Below, piece by piece: positions 45,904-57,459 of a stretch of 64,000 nucleotides of DNA. The first letter of the stretch is position 1. Each line of letters begins with the position of its first letter. Below the pieces are notes generated by a model. The model was not told where the DNA came from. It ran no database searches and saw only the letters and a list, made by a program, of their open reading frames with translations. This stretch comes from Dactylonectria macrodidyma (lineage: Eukaryota > Ascomycota > Sordariomycetes > Hypocreales > Nectriaceae). The translations under genes were made by a program, and so were the position numbers. The stretch lies in contig JAGMUV010000007.1 of NCBI GenBank assembly GCA_020744425.1, positions 682,001 to 746,000 on the forward strand, in the 5' to 3' direction.

Positions 45904-47148
45904 CTACTGCTCGCCAAAGTTCTTGCCGGAACCGATGACGCCGACTCCTCCGCTGCTCTGCCGTCTTCGCTTGCCCGTGACGTCGGTCACCCAGTCGGTG
46001 ATTGTAAAGCCCCAGTGGCCGGCCACGAGGACGCCGCTGATAATGTTGATGACCTTGAGCAGGAACGACAGGATGCCGTCGCGGCTCTCATGCACGCTCA
46101 GCAGAATAGGCTCGATGTCGTACTTGACGAAGATGCCGGGGATCCAGTGGTCGTTGACCTCCTTGCTCTGCTCCGTCACAGCGTACTGGTTTGTGTAGAT
46201 GGACTTGGAGCCGACGCTGTAGACGGTAGGCACCACGGAGAGGTAGTATTGGAACTTGTGGAAGTTGGTGGATGCCAGATTCACCGTGCGGTCGAGAGGG
46301 TTGACGAGCGAAGGGTAAAAAGGGCCGTACGATAGCTCCGAGATGATGTGGGAAAAGTTAAAGTCTGGAGACGGGTCAGTTAAACTCGAGATTCGTATGA
46401 TCAATGTGAAACGTACTGGTGTGGTCCAGATGCTCGCCAACTTCCATGTAGCCGTGGCCTCTGGCCGTGATGTGAAAGTCACCCTGCACTTTGTTCAAGT
46501 CCAGGCTTCCGTAGATGCGGCAGCTATCAGCTCTGCCCTTGAAGCGAGGAGTCTTGGCCCACTTGGCCTTCTTCTTGCCGGCACGAACAATATCGTGGAC
46601 ATGCTCCTCTCCAAAACCCTCCTCATCATATCCTCCCAAGTTCTTCCAGCCCGCATTGGTGATGACACGGCCCTGGTTATCCCTTCCCAGCTTGTGCATC
46701 CCCTTGGCGTCAACCCATTGGGACCAGGTGGTCGGGTCGCGTTGCAGGCGCTTAGCGGCCACGATTCGATCGCCCGAGGCGTCTTGGACATTAACGTGCA
46801 CGTCGGAGCAGTGCATTTTGACGACGACATCGAGGTTGATCTGCAGTTCGTGGGAGACGCCCTTCTCGACGGCGAAGTTGTGGCTCTCGGTGCCACGCCA
46901 CCATCGGGCGAGCTCGCCCCAGATGAGGAGGAGCGAGATGATGGACATGGCGACGGTCCATTTGCCGCCGCCAGAGGTGCGCATCACATATTGCGGCTTT
47001 GATTTGGCTGGGCGAGGGTCAGCAAGCACGAGGGGGCATTGGCGCAAGGGCAAGGGAGCGTACGAAAGGCATCGAAGGCGCTGACGATAGATCCGTTCTT
47101 GGGAGCGAACTTGTCGTCGTCAACGACGGGCTTCTCGGCTCCGTTCAT
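45904..47148 (-). CDS. Erv41/ERGIC2-like COPII vesicle protein
   Basis: Three exons, 378 aa. Introns are 47008-47063 and 46365-46416. The N-terminus ends in the family signature around SAFDAFPKSKPQYVMRTSGG, followed by a transmembrane segment (WTVAMSIISLLLIWGEL). A lumenal domain follows, with VSHELQINLDVVVKMHCSDVHVNV, GDFHITARGHGYMEVGEHLDHT and FNFSHIISELSYGPFYPSLVNPLD. A second transmembrane segment lies near the C-terminus (LKVINIISGVLVAGHWGFTI), then a basic cytosolic tail. This two-TM layout with a large lumenal domain is that of Erv41/Erv46, the heteromeric receptor that retrieves ER residents lacking HDEL. The length and the absence of a CxxC-rich luminal loop fit Erv41 better than Erv46. 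The start MNGAEKPVVDDD was chosen over an ATG 18 nt upstream on family fit. Confidence 0.88.
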
Positions 47149-48675
47149 GATGTCTGAGGTCTGCAATTCGTAGGCGCAGGTCCGGTCTGGAAATATTTAC
47201 AGATTGTGTCGAAAGACAAGTACATGTGTCGACGGAATCGCGAGGTTCGTCGTGTCGCGAACGCGCGGCCGTTGCAGATTCGAGAGCTTCGGTTTCCACC
47301 CAGAGCGCGAATTGGTGCTGACTATAACATCCCTCGAGGGCAGTTAGATGTCGTTGAGCAAAGCGTCAGAGACCCTTGAATTGCCTTGTTCAGCAAACAA
47401 GTCCAAGGTCGCCGGATCAGATTCTCGACCTCCAACGATGCTCGCGGCGCTGCCAAAAGGACAACTTAACCAGAAGCGTCGCTGATTGCGCATCCTTGTT
47501 CAGGGCCCAGGCTCTGATTGGCTGAACGTCGGGCCTGGGACAAAGTCGCGCCGAGCCGAGCTGAGTCCCACGTGTCATGATTGGTAGCAGATCACGGAAA
47601 GGGCAAATGGTCTGCAGAGTCGATTCACCTTTTCCGCAACCGGTATTGATTATTCCAGTGAAGGAGTCTCAATGATGTGCATCGCTTTATAAGAGGGTGC
47701 GTTCGGATCGCATCGAAAACCGAGGATCTTTTGCAACTCCCTCCAGCAGTAGTAGGAAATTATCTTAAACAACCCTACCTAAATCCATCCACACAAACTC
47801 ATACCTGCGCGGTACTGGCAAACTTCTCGATTGTTCGCATAAGAACCGAAGCTGAATCCAAGGCCAACAATTGGATGTCAGCGCCACGCCGTGGATGAAA
47901 GAAGCGGGTGTAGGTGTTCTGGATATGACAAAACATGGAAAATATTTCTCATCCAAGGGGTTTTCTGCTGACTGCCGGCGCCCCAGGCACAAGGCCGTAT
48001 TACATACCGCTTACTCAGAGGTTTGAGCCTCTCTGGCTGGAGATGAGACATGTTTGCACAGTGCAATGTCGAATACATACGTAGTGTGACATCTAAAAAT
48101 ACACATCAGGGGCAATATTTGGGTCCAGGCCCACTCAAGAGTATTGTACCAGCTGCCAGTAGCTACTTTGGAAGAGTCTGAGTTGCTTGCTAGCTGAGAG
48201 AAAGATCAAAACCACTAACAAACGAATTGAAGAATCACCAGCTTGCAATGGTAATAGACAGGTCTCACTAGCAATTGGATTACCCTTAAAAGCTTGCCCT
48301 AGCTATTGCAAAAATTATATATCTTGGGATCGGAATCTCAAGTGTGTTGTACCATTTTCCAAGCAGCCGCGGTGATCATCCTCTTCCTACCTACCTATGA
48401 CGAAAGATCTGCGAATGAGCGATCACAACCAAATGTTGCTCTGAAACAATCGCGTAGCCACAATATCCCTCAGTGTGGAGTGACGATAGATTCATAATGA
48501 CTACTTTGTAACCCCCAAAACCAGGTCGTGTAGCAAATACGACAATTATCTCGTGGACATGTCCGTACGAGTTCGCGCAATGGCAATTGGAGTGCCACTT
48601 CTGGCGAATTCGGGCTGCGGCTTCTGAAGGTCCCCTGTGGGATTGCCCAAATAGTGGAGAGTGGACTCAAGCAGT

Positions 48676-48707
48676 GGGCTAGCGGGCTAGCGGGCTTGCG
48701 GGCTATG
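48676..48707. repeat. Four 8-bp tandem units (GGGCTAGC)
   Basis: Consecutive GGGCTAGC, GGGCTAGC, GGGCTTGC and GGGCTATG units in the intergenic region. A short minisatellite of unknown significance. Confidence 0.75.
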
Positions 48708-49599
48708 CTCAGGGAACTTGGAAGCGAAATAGCGGACAGGGTAAACGAAGACGGTTGAACGGCCCCGACTGGGCTGGGAGCTTGGCAAAGAACTGCTTGG
48801 CAGAACGGATCGGATGTCAGTGCCGATCCATTGCTTGGCAGGGCTGCTGGCGTCATTTACGGTCTTGGCCACGATGAACGTCGAAGAACCTCACTCGAGT
48901 TGGAAACCTAGAAAGCATGAAGCATGAAAAGTGTCACCGCAGAACCCGAGGCTTTAGATGGGACGGGACGAGGATGGGGAACTTTTAAACTCGCGGGATT
49001 ATTAGCTGGCAGCAGGGGCCAAGTTTAAATGCAGCCTGGCAACTGGATGGGTGTAATGGATGCATCATGGATCATGGGGGGAATTTGCGCATTGCTGTGT
49101 GGGTGGGCAGGTTATCACACTCTGATTACGGTAATAGCCGCCATCCTCCGTCCTCCGTAGCGGGTACTGGAGACGGAGAATCGAGCCGAGAATGCGAATC
49201 CAGCGTATGTTCCAAGATGGCCTTTTTTTTCATTCCAGGGGGAAAGACATTGTCACGAACGAGTTCCCAGTGAACGCCAAACAGCACAGCCATGATACTA
49301 GTGGGCATCAGACATCCAGGCATTTGGTCAGTCACCAGCATTCCGCTGGGAACCCCCCCTGATCAACATGTCCAAAACCTGCTCTAGTGCGCAGGGCATT
49401 GCTCGCCGTTCAGGCCGCACGGCGGTTTGGGTGGGTGCATCTGGCAACCCTCGTATACCTGAAAAGGGCTTTTGGGGGTGTGGTGGTGCGCTGGTGACGC
49501 CCTGACCTAGATGACCTAGAGAGGCCCTGGGACCATTAGCCACTAGCGACCTCGTGCCGTCCAATCCGCAGCGCGTCTCGTACTCCCTTCCAACATTCT

Positions 49600-49920
49600 C
49601 TCTGTGACCCAGCAAGGAACCCTCCCTCTCACGTTTTGGCTGTTTTGTCCGTTTGGTTCCTCTCCTTCCTTCTTTTATTCCCACCAGACATGCCCCCTGT
49701 CTCCACCCACCCCGTTTCTCCTTGGCAACTTGGCACGCTCTCCTCCGGCTTTCCTTGATTCATCTCTTTCACCTTCACATCGCCAACTCCAAGAACCGGA
49801 CCATCGCCATTGTTCTTGGCATCCTACGACTCGTCCGTTTCTCGAGAGTCACCCATTTCGCTTCTCTCCAGCGCCCCTCGTTTGTCGCCTTGTCGCCTTG
49901 TCATTGCTTCTGAATCAGAT
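49600..49920 (+). promoter_or_regulatory. Pyrimidine-rich probable 5' leader of the GH76 gene
   Basis: A 320-bp stretch dominated by C and T directly upstream of a cell-wall mannosidase gene. It contains words fitting CNYTCNYT, for example CTCTCCTT at 49660 and CCTTCCTT at 49664, the type of element bound by the RNA-binding protein Ssd1 in yeast leaders of cell-wall mRNAs. Matches are expected often in pyrimidine-rich DNA. Confidence 0.4.
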
Positions 49921-50085
49921 ACCGCTCGCTAGTGTCATCGCCCACCCGACGCTCATTTCACCCGTGGATTCCGACACCAAAACATACGCCAACATCGACG
50001 TCACGACTCTGGACCCGATCGTCACGCTCACCACAACCCGTCGTCTTTCTTCGCTCACCCTCAGTTTCATCGCCGAACCTCGAAA

Positions 50086-51634
50086 ATGAGATCTTCCGTA
50101 GCAAGCGGCGTTGCCGCATCGCTTATCGCCTCAGCCGGCCTGGTCCGCGCTCAGTACAGCATCGATACTGATGGTGCGACTCTTGCTCTCCCACCACGCG
50201 CGACTTGACTAACAGTTCCTACAGCCCAAATCAAGAGGACCGCTGCTGATATTGCATGGGATATGATGCAGTACTACAGTGGCAATGAGACGGGCGCAAC
50301 CCCAGGAATCCTGCCCGGCCCTCCTCCCGCTGGTGACTACTACTGGTGGGAGGCTGGTGCCATGTGGGGGACATTGATGGATTACTGGCGCTGCACTGGA
50401 GACGATTCTTACAACGACGAAATCATGGTTGCTATGCAGCATCAGGCTGGTCCCGACGCCGATTACCAACCTAGTAACGTCACTCTGTCTCTCGGAAACG
50501 ATGATCAAGGTTTCTGGGGCATGTCCGCCATGCTTGCTGCTGAACTCAAGTTCCCCGATCCTCCATCTGACAAGCCCGGTTGGCTGGCTCTGGCCCAGGC
50601 TGTCTTTAACACCCAGGCCAACCCAGATCGACACGACGACACTTGCAACGGTGGTCTTCGATGGCAGATCCCCTTTTCTAACAACGGTTATGACTACAAG
50701 AACAGTTAGTCTCCGAACTCTACTTGCCAACTAACCAAACACGACCAGCTAACCATTGCTCAGGTATCGCCAACGGTTGTTTCTTCAACTTGGGTGCCAG
50801 ACTTGCCCGCTACACCGATAATTCAACGTATGCCAATTGGGCCGAGAAGACATGGGACTGGATGTATGGTGTAGGATACATCGACAACAAGAACTACCAC
50901 ATTTACGACGGCGCTCACGTCCAGAAGAACTGCACCGATATCAACAAGGCCCAATTCTCCTACAACAGTGGTGTCCTCCTCCAGGGTGCCGCGCACATGT
51001 ACAACTACGTAAGTTACAGCCTTACACAGGCACTGTATCTCAAGGACTTAAACTAATCCACCCCAAGACCAAGGGTTCCCAAAAGTGGAAGACGAGACTG
51101 GACAACCTTGTTGACGCCACTCTCGACGTCTTCTTCCCTGACAACATCGCCGATGAGATCTCCTGCGAAGACTACGATACTTGTACCACCGACATGTTGT
51201 CCTTCAAGGGCTACGTTCACAGATGGATGTCTGTCACCACCAAGATTGCCCCCTTCACCTCGGAGAAGATCCTGCCCGTACTAGCCACCTCGGCTGAGGC
51301 GGCTGTCAAGCAATGCACTGGTGGCGACAATGGCCGACAGTGTGGTTTCAAGTGGAAGAGCGGAGTCTATGACGGCAAGACGGGTGTTGGTCAGCAGATG
51401 AACGTGCTGGCTGCTGTATCGTCTCTTCTCATCGAGAACACCCCCCCTCCGTACACCGCTAAGACCGGCGGTACCTCTAAGGGTAACTCAGATGCCGGTA
51501 CTGGTGGAGACAGCAACTACAAGAACAGCAACAAGCCCGCTACCACAGCCGACAAGGCTGGTGCCGGTATCCTTACCTTCCTCGTTCTAGCAACAGCCTG
51601 TGGCGTCTTTGGATGGATCAGCTTTGGAGAGTAG
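50086..51634 (+). CDS. GPI-anchored GH76 mannosidase/transglycosidase, Dfg5/Dcw1 type
   Basis: Four exons, 459 aa. Introns are 50174-50224, 50705-50763 and 51009-51067. Signal peptide: [22 protein letters not shown]. The GH76 domain has [23 protein letters not shown], the catalytic acidic pair D122-D123 in [55 protein letters not shown] and [13 protein letters not shown]. The C-terminus is Ser/Thr/Asn/Gly-rich and ends in a hydrophobic stretch ([20 protein letters not shown]), fitting a GPI-attachment signal. Family members Dfg5 and Dcw1 are thought to trim the GPI glycan and transfer wall proteins to beta-1,6-glucan. The product is thus a plasma-membrane or wall enzyme. Filamentous fungi carry several paralogues, so I give no symbol. 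Confidence 0.92.
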
Positions 51635-54600
51635 ATATTGTCAGTTGGAACTCTGACCCCATACTCATGTTTCTTGCGGCTATTTTTGAAGGGATGATAA
51701 GGAACGATAAAATATCGTGGCGTTTAATTGGATGATCGGATGTACATGGCCTGGCACGGCCGGTTCTTCTTTATTTACTCTTTGGTAACATTTTTGTTTC
51801 CAAATTCGTCAGGTTATGAGGGGATGGTTGACTATTCTCGCCGATATCCTAGAGCTCTAAGTTCTGATAGTGGATTCTGCCCAACTCGAACTAGGAGATG
51901 GGTTAGCTTCAGACATATCTACAACTTGTTGCAGGTAGTCTTGTAATTGAATCATATTCGATGAACCGCCTTCTTAGCCTGATGCCTTAGCAGCTTAGTG
52001 TTTTGCACCCTGACTCGTATCCCACGTGGACTTGTTTCTTGGCGATCGGCCTCGTTTCGCGCCATCTCTTGGCAGCTCCAAGGGGAGATGAAGCGAGATA
52101 TGATGAAAGACCAATTGCAAGTCTCGAACTAGTGCTACTGCCTGTGCCTAGATGGCCTGGTCAGATTCGACTATGGGGCAGTGACATACAAATTCGTCCT
52201 GGTAATGGATTTAGGTATTTAATGTTTATTATAACCATCGTCACACCTGCAGGGTTTTTGTCTCTAGTTTCCGAAGAAAAGATGCCGTGTTAGAGCCTCC
52301 CTATCCCTTTGCCAGCAGATAGAAACTAGTGTTGGCAATTGTTGTGCATGCTTCAGTGATGGCGGAAACACTGGGTGCAAGACACGCCCATGGGTCAGAC
52401 TCCTGGTAGAGGTTGTAGTCGCGAGCATAGAAAATTGTAAAGGGGTCACATAGTAGAGGAATAAATATCAGGAAAAATATGTTGCACTTCTGCTGGGTTA
52501 AAGAAACGTTCAAGTTGCATTCGCAAACAAGAGGGAATAGCGGTCATGGCTGCTGTGATAAATTGCATCGCAGCATCCGGAAGACGCGCCACGTCAGCAT
52601 CACAACGCAGACAGGTCAAAACCGAGAAAAGGAACAAGTGACGTCCGAACTTTCGACGCTCCCTACGGTATCTCTCTACTTCAACAATTCGCTTAAGACT
52701 GATTTGAGCCCGATTCGTTGATGCCAGCTGGATGGCGTCCACAAAAACGCTGATGTTGATGCTCCCTGTCACAATGCGTAGGTATACCTTTCTAAGAGAA
52801 ATGCTATGGAGATGAACTCAATTCTGAACCTGTGGCAGTCTTTTTTCTTTTCTTTTCTATCATAGTCCTGGAGCAGGTAAGAGGTCCTGTCAAAGGAGTC
52901 ACTTGAATGAACCCTATGGTATTTGTGAGATCTTGATGTGTGGGTGTATGCGTACTAGACAGGCAGGCATTGATAGATCGCAAGTACAAGAAGAAACAAG
53001 ACTCGCCAAGATTTCGGTACGTCCTGGGTCAATATATTCCGTGGCTATATGCCGAATGAAGTTCATTACATCTGATCAGGCAACACGGAGGGTTGAGCTA
53101 GAGGATCACAAGAAGTAGCCTTGTGAGGGAACATGTATTGTTCACTCGGCAATTTCGCTTTGTCCGTGTCTCATTCATGTCCGATCAGAAATAGTTTCAG
53201 TTCTGGCTTAGTGCCGCGCTGAGGATCGCTATGCGTAGTCTCAACATGTATCGTTTGGCTGGGCACATCGTTCCCGCTTTGAAGGTGCAACTGTTGAGGA
53301 TAATCTCTTGATCAAACCCCAGGAAGATAGAACGATAAGCCTCGAATATAGAGCGGCCAGTTTGATCATGTCACTCTATAACTCCAGACTCGGGTCACTG
53401 TCTCGGCAACGTGGACGGTGATACCGAGGGGCCCACGGAACGCCGAGCTGGACAGGTACGTAGTAGTGAATATTACCGCCCAGGCGCGGTTCTCAATATT
53501 ATCAATGGAATGATACTTTTGAGTAGGGTGGTTAAAAAAAATGCGGTGAAAGAGTGATTCAAGGAGAGAGTCCTTCCTCATAACAACTGTTGCGGCGTCG
53601 ACTTACCTTGTCTCGTCTCTTTGGCAGTTCATCCATTTATCCAGCACGGGCATGTCTTCGTCTATTCAGACTACGCTGCAAACTCCAGGGCCAGGGCCTG
53701 TCGGCATCTTCCCGCCATTACCTAACAGTTTGCTTAATGCCCCTGACTCAGCCGTGCCCTGAGCTGGGGGATGTCATTTCAGCGGCAGTGCTAAGATCTG
53801 GGGATCTGGGGAAAAGGGCGCTTTGGTGGAGAGATTAGGCAATGGCCAGGGTCTTAGGCATGCCCCGAGAAGCTGTGCATGAGGTTTCCTTTTTGTTTTG
53901 GTGAGCAATTTATCAGCGGGCTGCGTCGTGTCGGGCAAGGGGGGTGGCTTTGAAGATGGCTTCGCGGAAGGGATGCGTTCGAGTCACCTATGCATGGGGA
54001 TGAAGAGACTTTCCGCGACACAGAGAAAACTACAAACTTATTTCTAGAGTGTGTGGGATTCCCTGAGGGAATCTCCGATCCATCTAGCCTCACTTGTGGG
54101 AGGTTCAACTCCAGAGTTTAAGTTGGAACGACGGGAGCTCCCGCGCCTTCGCTCTGTGATGGGACAGCCACAAAGACTAAAAGCAGGAAAGAAGGAAACT
54201 TTGTGCGACTTATTAGAGAGAGAAGTTGGGTTCAAACTTGAGACGTTTGAGTTTGAGAGGCAAAAAGCAAGTTCTCCTCATTCATCCAACTTGGCTATTC
54301 CCCCAACACTTCAAACCCTCGAATGCATCATGGCCATCGCCATCGCCGTGGCCCGAGGGACAGCTTCGGCCCCTCCCGCCAACCCTCACACAAAACCCAG
54401 CTGGTGATCAGGAGCTACCCTTGTGTGTGTGTATACGTACTCCTCCACCCAGAGCAAAGTCTGCCCGCTGCTCCGCCAATTCCAGACCAAAACCTGCATG
54501 GGAATCCACGAGGCCATTCGATTTTTTTCAAGCTTGGACCAGTGAAAGCGTCATTTTCCCTCACGTTGGAGCAATAGCCATGTCTTGGCCACCATGACGA

Positions 54601-55823
54601 CAACAAGCTCGCCATCACAAGGTTGCTGTCAATGAGTCCACAACGCCCAGGCTTTGTTCCACCTGTTCTGGACTCCCCCAGCTGAACCAAGCAAAAGACA
54701 AAGAAAAGAAAAAATTCTCTAGCAAATGGCGGCAACCTGTGGATCCCCCGGACTTTGCTAACTTTAGTCTCACAATAGCCCTGGCCCAGGAGAGACGAAA
54801 TGGCAAATGCTATGAAAAGCAGCCCAATCAATCCAGAGACATGCTGCCAGGAGCCACTGCTGGGGACCAAAGCTGCTTGGCTGCTTAGCTTAAGCTGGAG
54901 CAACCCTGAAGCAAATCCTGGCCTATTGGTGACGACAATTGGGCCTGGGTGCGACGCTAGGACTCGCTTCTGGGTTTCTATGGGGTAACGATTACATACA
55001 ACAAACTCGGGATCCAGGAACCTCGAGACCGCGTGACAGCGCCAGCACCACCAGCCGGCGCCATTTCCAACAGAAAAATTCATCACACGGGCGGCCAGGT
55101 TGCCGTTAACTGCAAAGCGTCCAGGCTGGGGACATCAGATGGGCCGTTTTAGGGCCGTCGTTGTATCTCTTTCTGCACTGTGCCCCTGGGTTGACCTGAG
55201 TTGAATTTGCTGTCTTTGCCACTAGGAACTCCACCCATTTCCCAGTGAAAGCTCACAAGACCACAGTGCGAACAAAGAGAAATTAAACCACCTCCCCACC
55301 TGACCGGCACCCCGTCTCACGTTTTCCTCATCCCAAAGCACGAGCCGATTTTCAGCCAAGGGGAATGGCGACATGACGAACAAACCCAACAGACCTTGCC
55401 GCACCAGAAACGCGGGGAAACAAGAGAAAGAGGGCCAAGGCAACCATGGCGAGACCCACGATGTTATGGCGACGGGCCATTTGTGGAGAGGGAAAAAGCT
55501 TTCCTGTCAGTCGCATGACCCCGTCCCTGATGCCGCAACCTTGACCAGAGCTATAACTACCAACAGCCATCACGAACAATCCGAGACAGTTTCCCTCCAT
55601 TCCAAACTCAACTTCAGCTTTAATTACCAAGCTCATCCTTCCAATTCTTCCTTGTGACTCTTGTCTCACTAAAACAATCACACCACCAATTCCCAGCGGA
55701 AGCCAATTGCTAGCTCCCTCTCACACCCACAACCACCACCTCCATCTACTACATACAACACAACAACCTTGTCTTACAACAGGACAAAACACACACACAA
55801 CACACACACTCTACTCAGTCAAA
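51635..55823. other. 4.2-kb spacer, no gene recognised
   Basis: The largest gap in the window. Short frames on both strands have no recognisable family. The region 52.0-53.6 kb is AT-richer. The last 500 bp are promoter-like, ending in a CA-rich leader. A non-coding RNA or a multi-exon orphan gene may have been missed. Confidence 0.4.
55720..55823 (+). promoter_or_regulatory. CA-rich 5' leader of the Par32-like gene
   Basis: About 100 bp almost free of G, with CACAACCACC, ACAACACAAC and ACACACACAACACACACAC words running up to TCAAAATG. Such A/C-rich leaders are common in strongly expressed fungal genes and are expected to be unstructured. It contains no ATG upstream of 55824. Confidence 0.6.
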
Positions 55824-56222
55824 ATGCCCAACTACATCGTCACCGAGTCTTCCCCCTCCACCACCGCCTTCATGCGCTCCGGCCGCGGCGGAGCCGGCAA
55901 CGTCGTCCGCGTCTCCAACAGCCAGAAGAGCTCCTCCCACTCCGTGCCCACCATCACGCCCTCGCGCCGCTTCTTCAGCGGCATTGGCGGGGCCGGCAAC
56001 GCCCACCAGGCCAGCGAGCGCCCTGCCATCTCTCTCGAGGAGGAGTATGACCGCGCCGCCGCCCGCGAGCTCGTCTCCGCTGGCCACTGCGGCATCGGCG
56101 GCGCCGGCAACGTCTTCCACCGCAAGGCCAGCGATGCCAGCTCCGATGTGAGCTCCAGCAGCACCGAGAGCGTCAAGGGCAAGCTGTGGGCTCGCGTCAG
56201 CGGCTCCTTCAGCCGCGACTAA
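55824..56222 (+). CDS. Par32-like GRGGAGN-repeat protein (DUF3602)
   Basis: A 132-aa single-exon protein with three copies of a glycine motif at near-regular spacing: SGRGGAGN (residues 19-26), SGIGGAGN (52-59) and CGIGGAGN (89-96). This repeat defines DUF3602, which includes yeast Par32, a protein phosphorylated on TOR inhibition that blocks ammonium transporters, and many small fungal proteins. The rest is Ser/Thr/Lys-rich with an acidic helix (LEEEYDRAAARELV) and a basic, Ser-rich end (KGKLWARVSGSFSRD), predicted largely disordered with many possible phosphosites. Yeast Par32 is longer. Function here is inferred only from the repeat. The start after TCAAA at 55824 is well placed. No GATA sites could be confirmed upstream. 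Confidence 0.8.
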   Translation: MPNYIVTESSPSTTAFMRSGRGGAGNVVRVSNSQKSSSHSVPTITPSRRFFSGIGGAGNAHQASERPAISLEEEYDRAAARELVSAGHCGIGGAGNVFHRKASDASSDVSSSSTESVKGKLWARVSGSFSRD

Positions 56223-57459
56223 AGTCAAAGTCGACTTAGAGGAACAAACATCAAAACACATACAACACAAAAATATGGCGATGGACGGAGGATACAGGGG
56301 CTCTTTTTTTCCTTTTCCTTTTTCCTTTTCCTTTTTCCTTCTTCCTTCTTCAAATAGCGAACGGCGTTATTGGCATCATGGCGGGGACCTCAGAGCAAAT
56401 GGGAAACCTGGATATCCGGTTTTGACATTGAAACACTTGATGGCGGACGACGACATGAACAGGTCGTCCGGTCATTGCAGGGCGTTTGTTTCTGGTGAAG
56501 CTATATACCCCCGAGTAAACATCTACTCAACACGAAAAAAAGTTTTTATATATCTGCTTGTATCTTAGTTAATTATCTCGCTCTTCTGTAAAACAAACGA
56601 ACAGAGATCGACCCTTTTTGTGGTCGTTGGATCGCAAAATATCTATTTGCCCGTCTTCCTCACGGTGACAATTCGTTATGTGCTCTCTTTAGCCGGTTGG
56701 CCGAAGAGTTCCTCGTTCGCACCTTGATGACGCGTGACAAAGGCCGAGGACGGCGTGTAAGTCCCAACGGGTGCTCGCATAGTCTACAAGCGAGTGAGGG
56801 GGCGATATATGCATGTGACCCATCACCCTTCCATCATCCGATCCAAGCGCCCCCTCCGCATTTTGGGCTTCCTAGTCAGGCACTCGGGGCACCAGCAAGC
56901 CCATGTTCAGGAACCGGGGAGCAAAATAAGGACCAGGGTTTACAAACGAGCAAACTTGCGCGGGCTTGCGGAATCGGAGAGAGGGAGGGGGTTTGCAACA
57001 CATCAGGGTATCTATCATTAGGCTTTCTCTATCTGACAGGGGTTTATACACTGCTTTTGTCGTCGCTCCACACCTGGCACAGGTCAAAAGTTTCAAGTCT
57101 ACAGTCCCTTTTCTTCGTTCCAAGGCCGTCCGTCATCAAAAATAAATAAAACCCTTTGTTTGTTCAGAATATAGGAGGAAGAAGTGGGTAGGGTGAAAGA
57201 GAAGGAAGGGGATTTTGCGGGCGGGAGGAGGTATAAGTGAAGGACGCATGCTTTCGCGTGCGGGGTGGAATCACAACGCGGGTCATCTATCATCATTGCG
57301 GGGAGGTGGAGGGACGGGCTGGTCGAGAACGGAGGCCGAGGGGTATGGGCCTCTCTCATGGAAGGGTCCAGGACCAGCTGTTGGTCGAGGTCTTGTGTTT
57401 TTGCGGTTTGTTCGCCCGCTTTGTCAAATGTGCAATTGCTTTGGTCTGCCGTTGCATGA
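56223..57459. other. Convergent spacer, Par32-like / Arp1
   Basis: 1.2 kb. It begins with the 3' UTR of the Par32-like gene, which carries a polypyrimidine tract. A purine-rich stretch lies near 57170-57235. Short open frames are unrecognised. Confidence 0.45.
56302..56352 (+). repeat. Polypyrimidine TTTTCC/CTTCC repeat in the Par32-like 3' region
   Basis: About 50 bp of CTTTTCC- and CTTCC-type units without purines, starting 80 bp after the stop codon. It may be a microsatellite in the 3' UTR or a binding tract for pyrimidine-binding proteins. Confidence 0.75.

Larger units (their letters stand above)
47149..50085. other. 2.9-kb divergent spacer, Erv41 / GH76
   Basis: This contains both promoters. 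A GGGCTAGC tandem repeat lies at 48676-48707. The segment 49600-49920 is strongly pyrimidine-rich and is probably the GH76 mRNA leader; it contains a candidate upstream ORF of 22 codons starting at 49690. The remaining frames are unrecognised. Confidence 0.45.
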
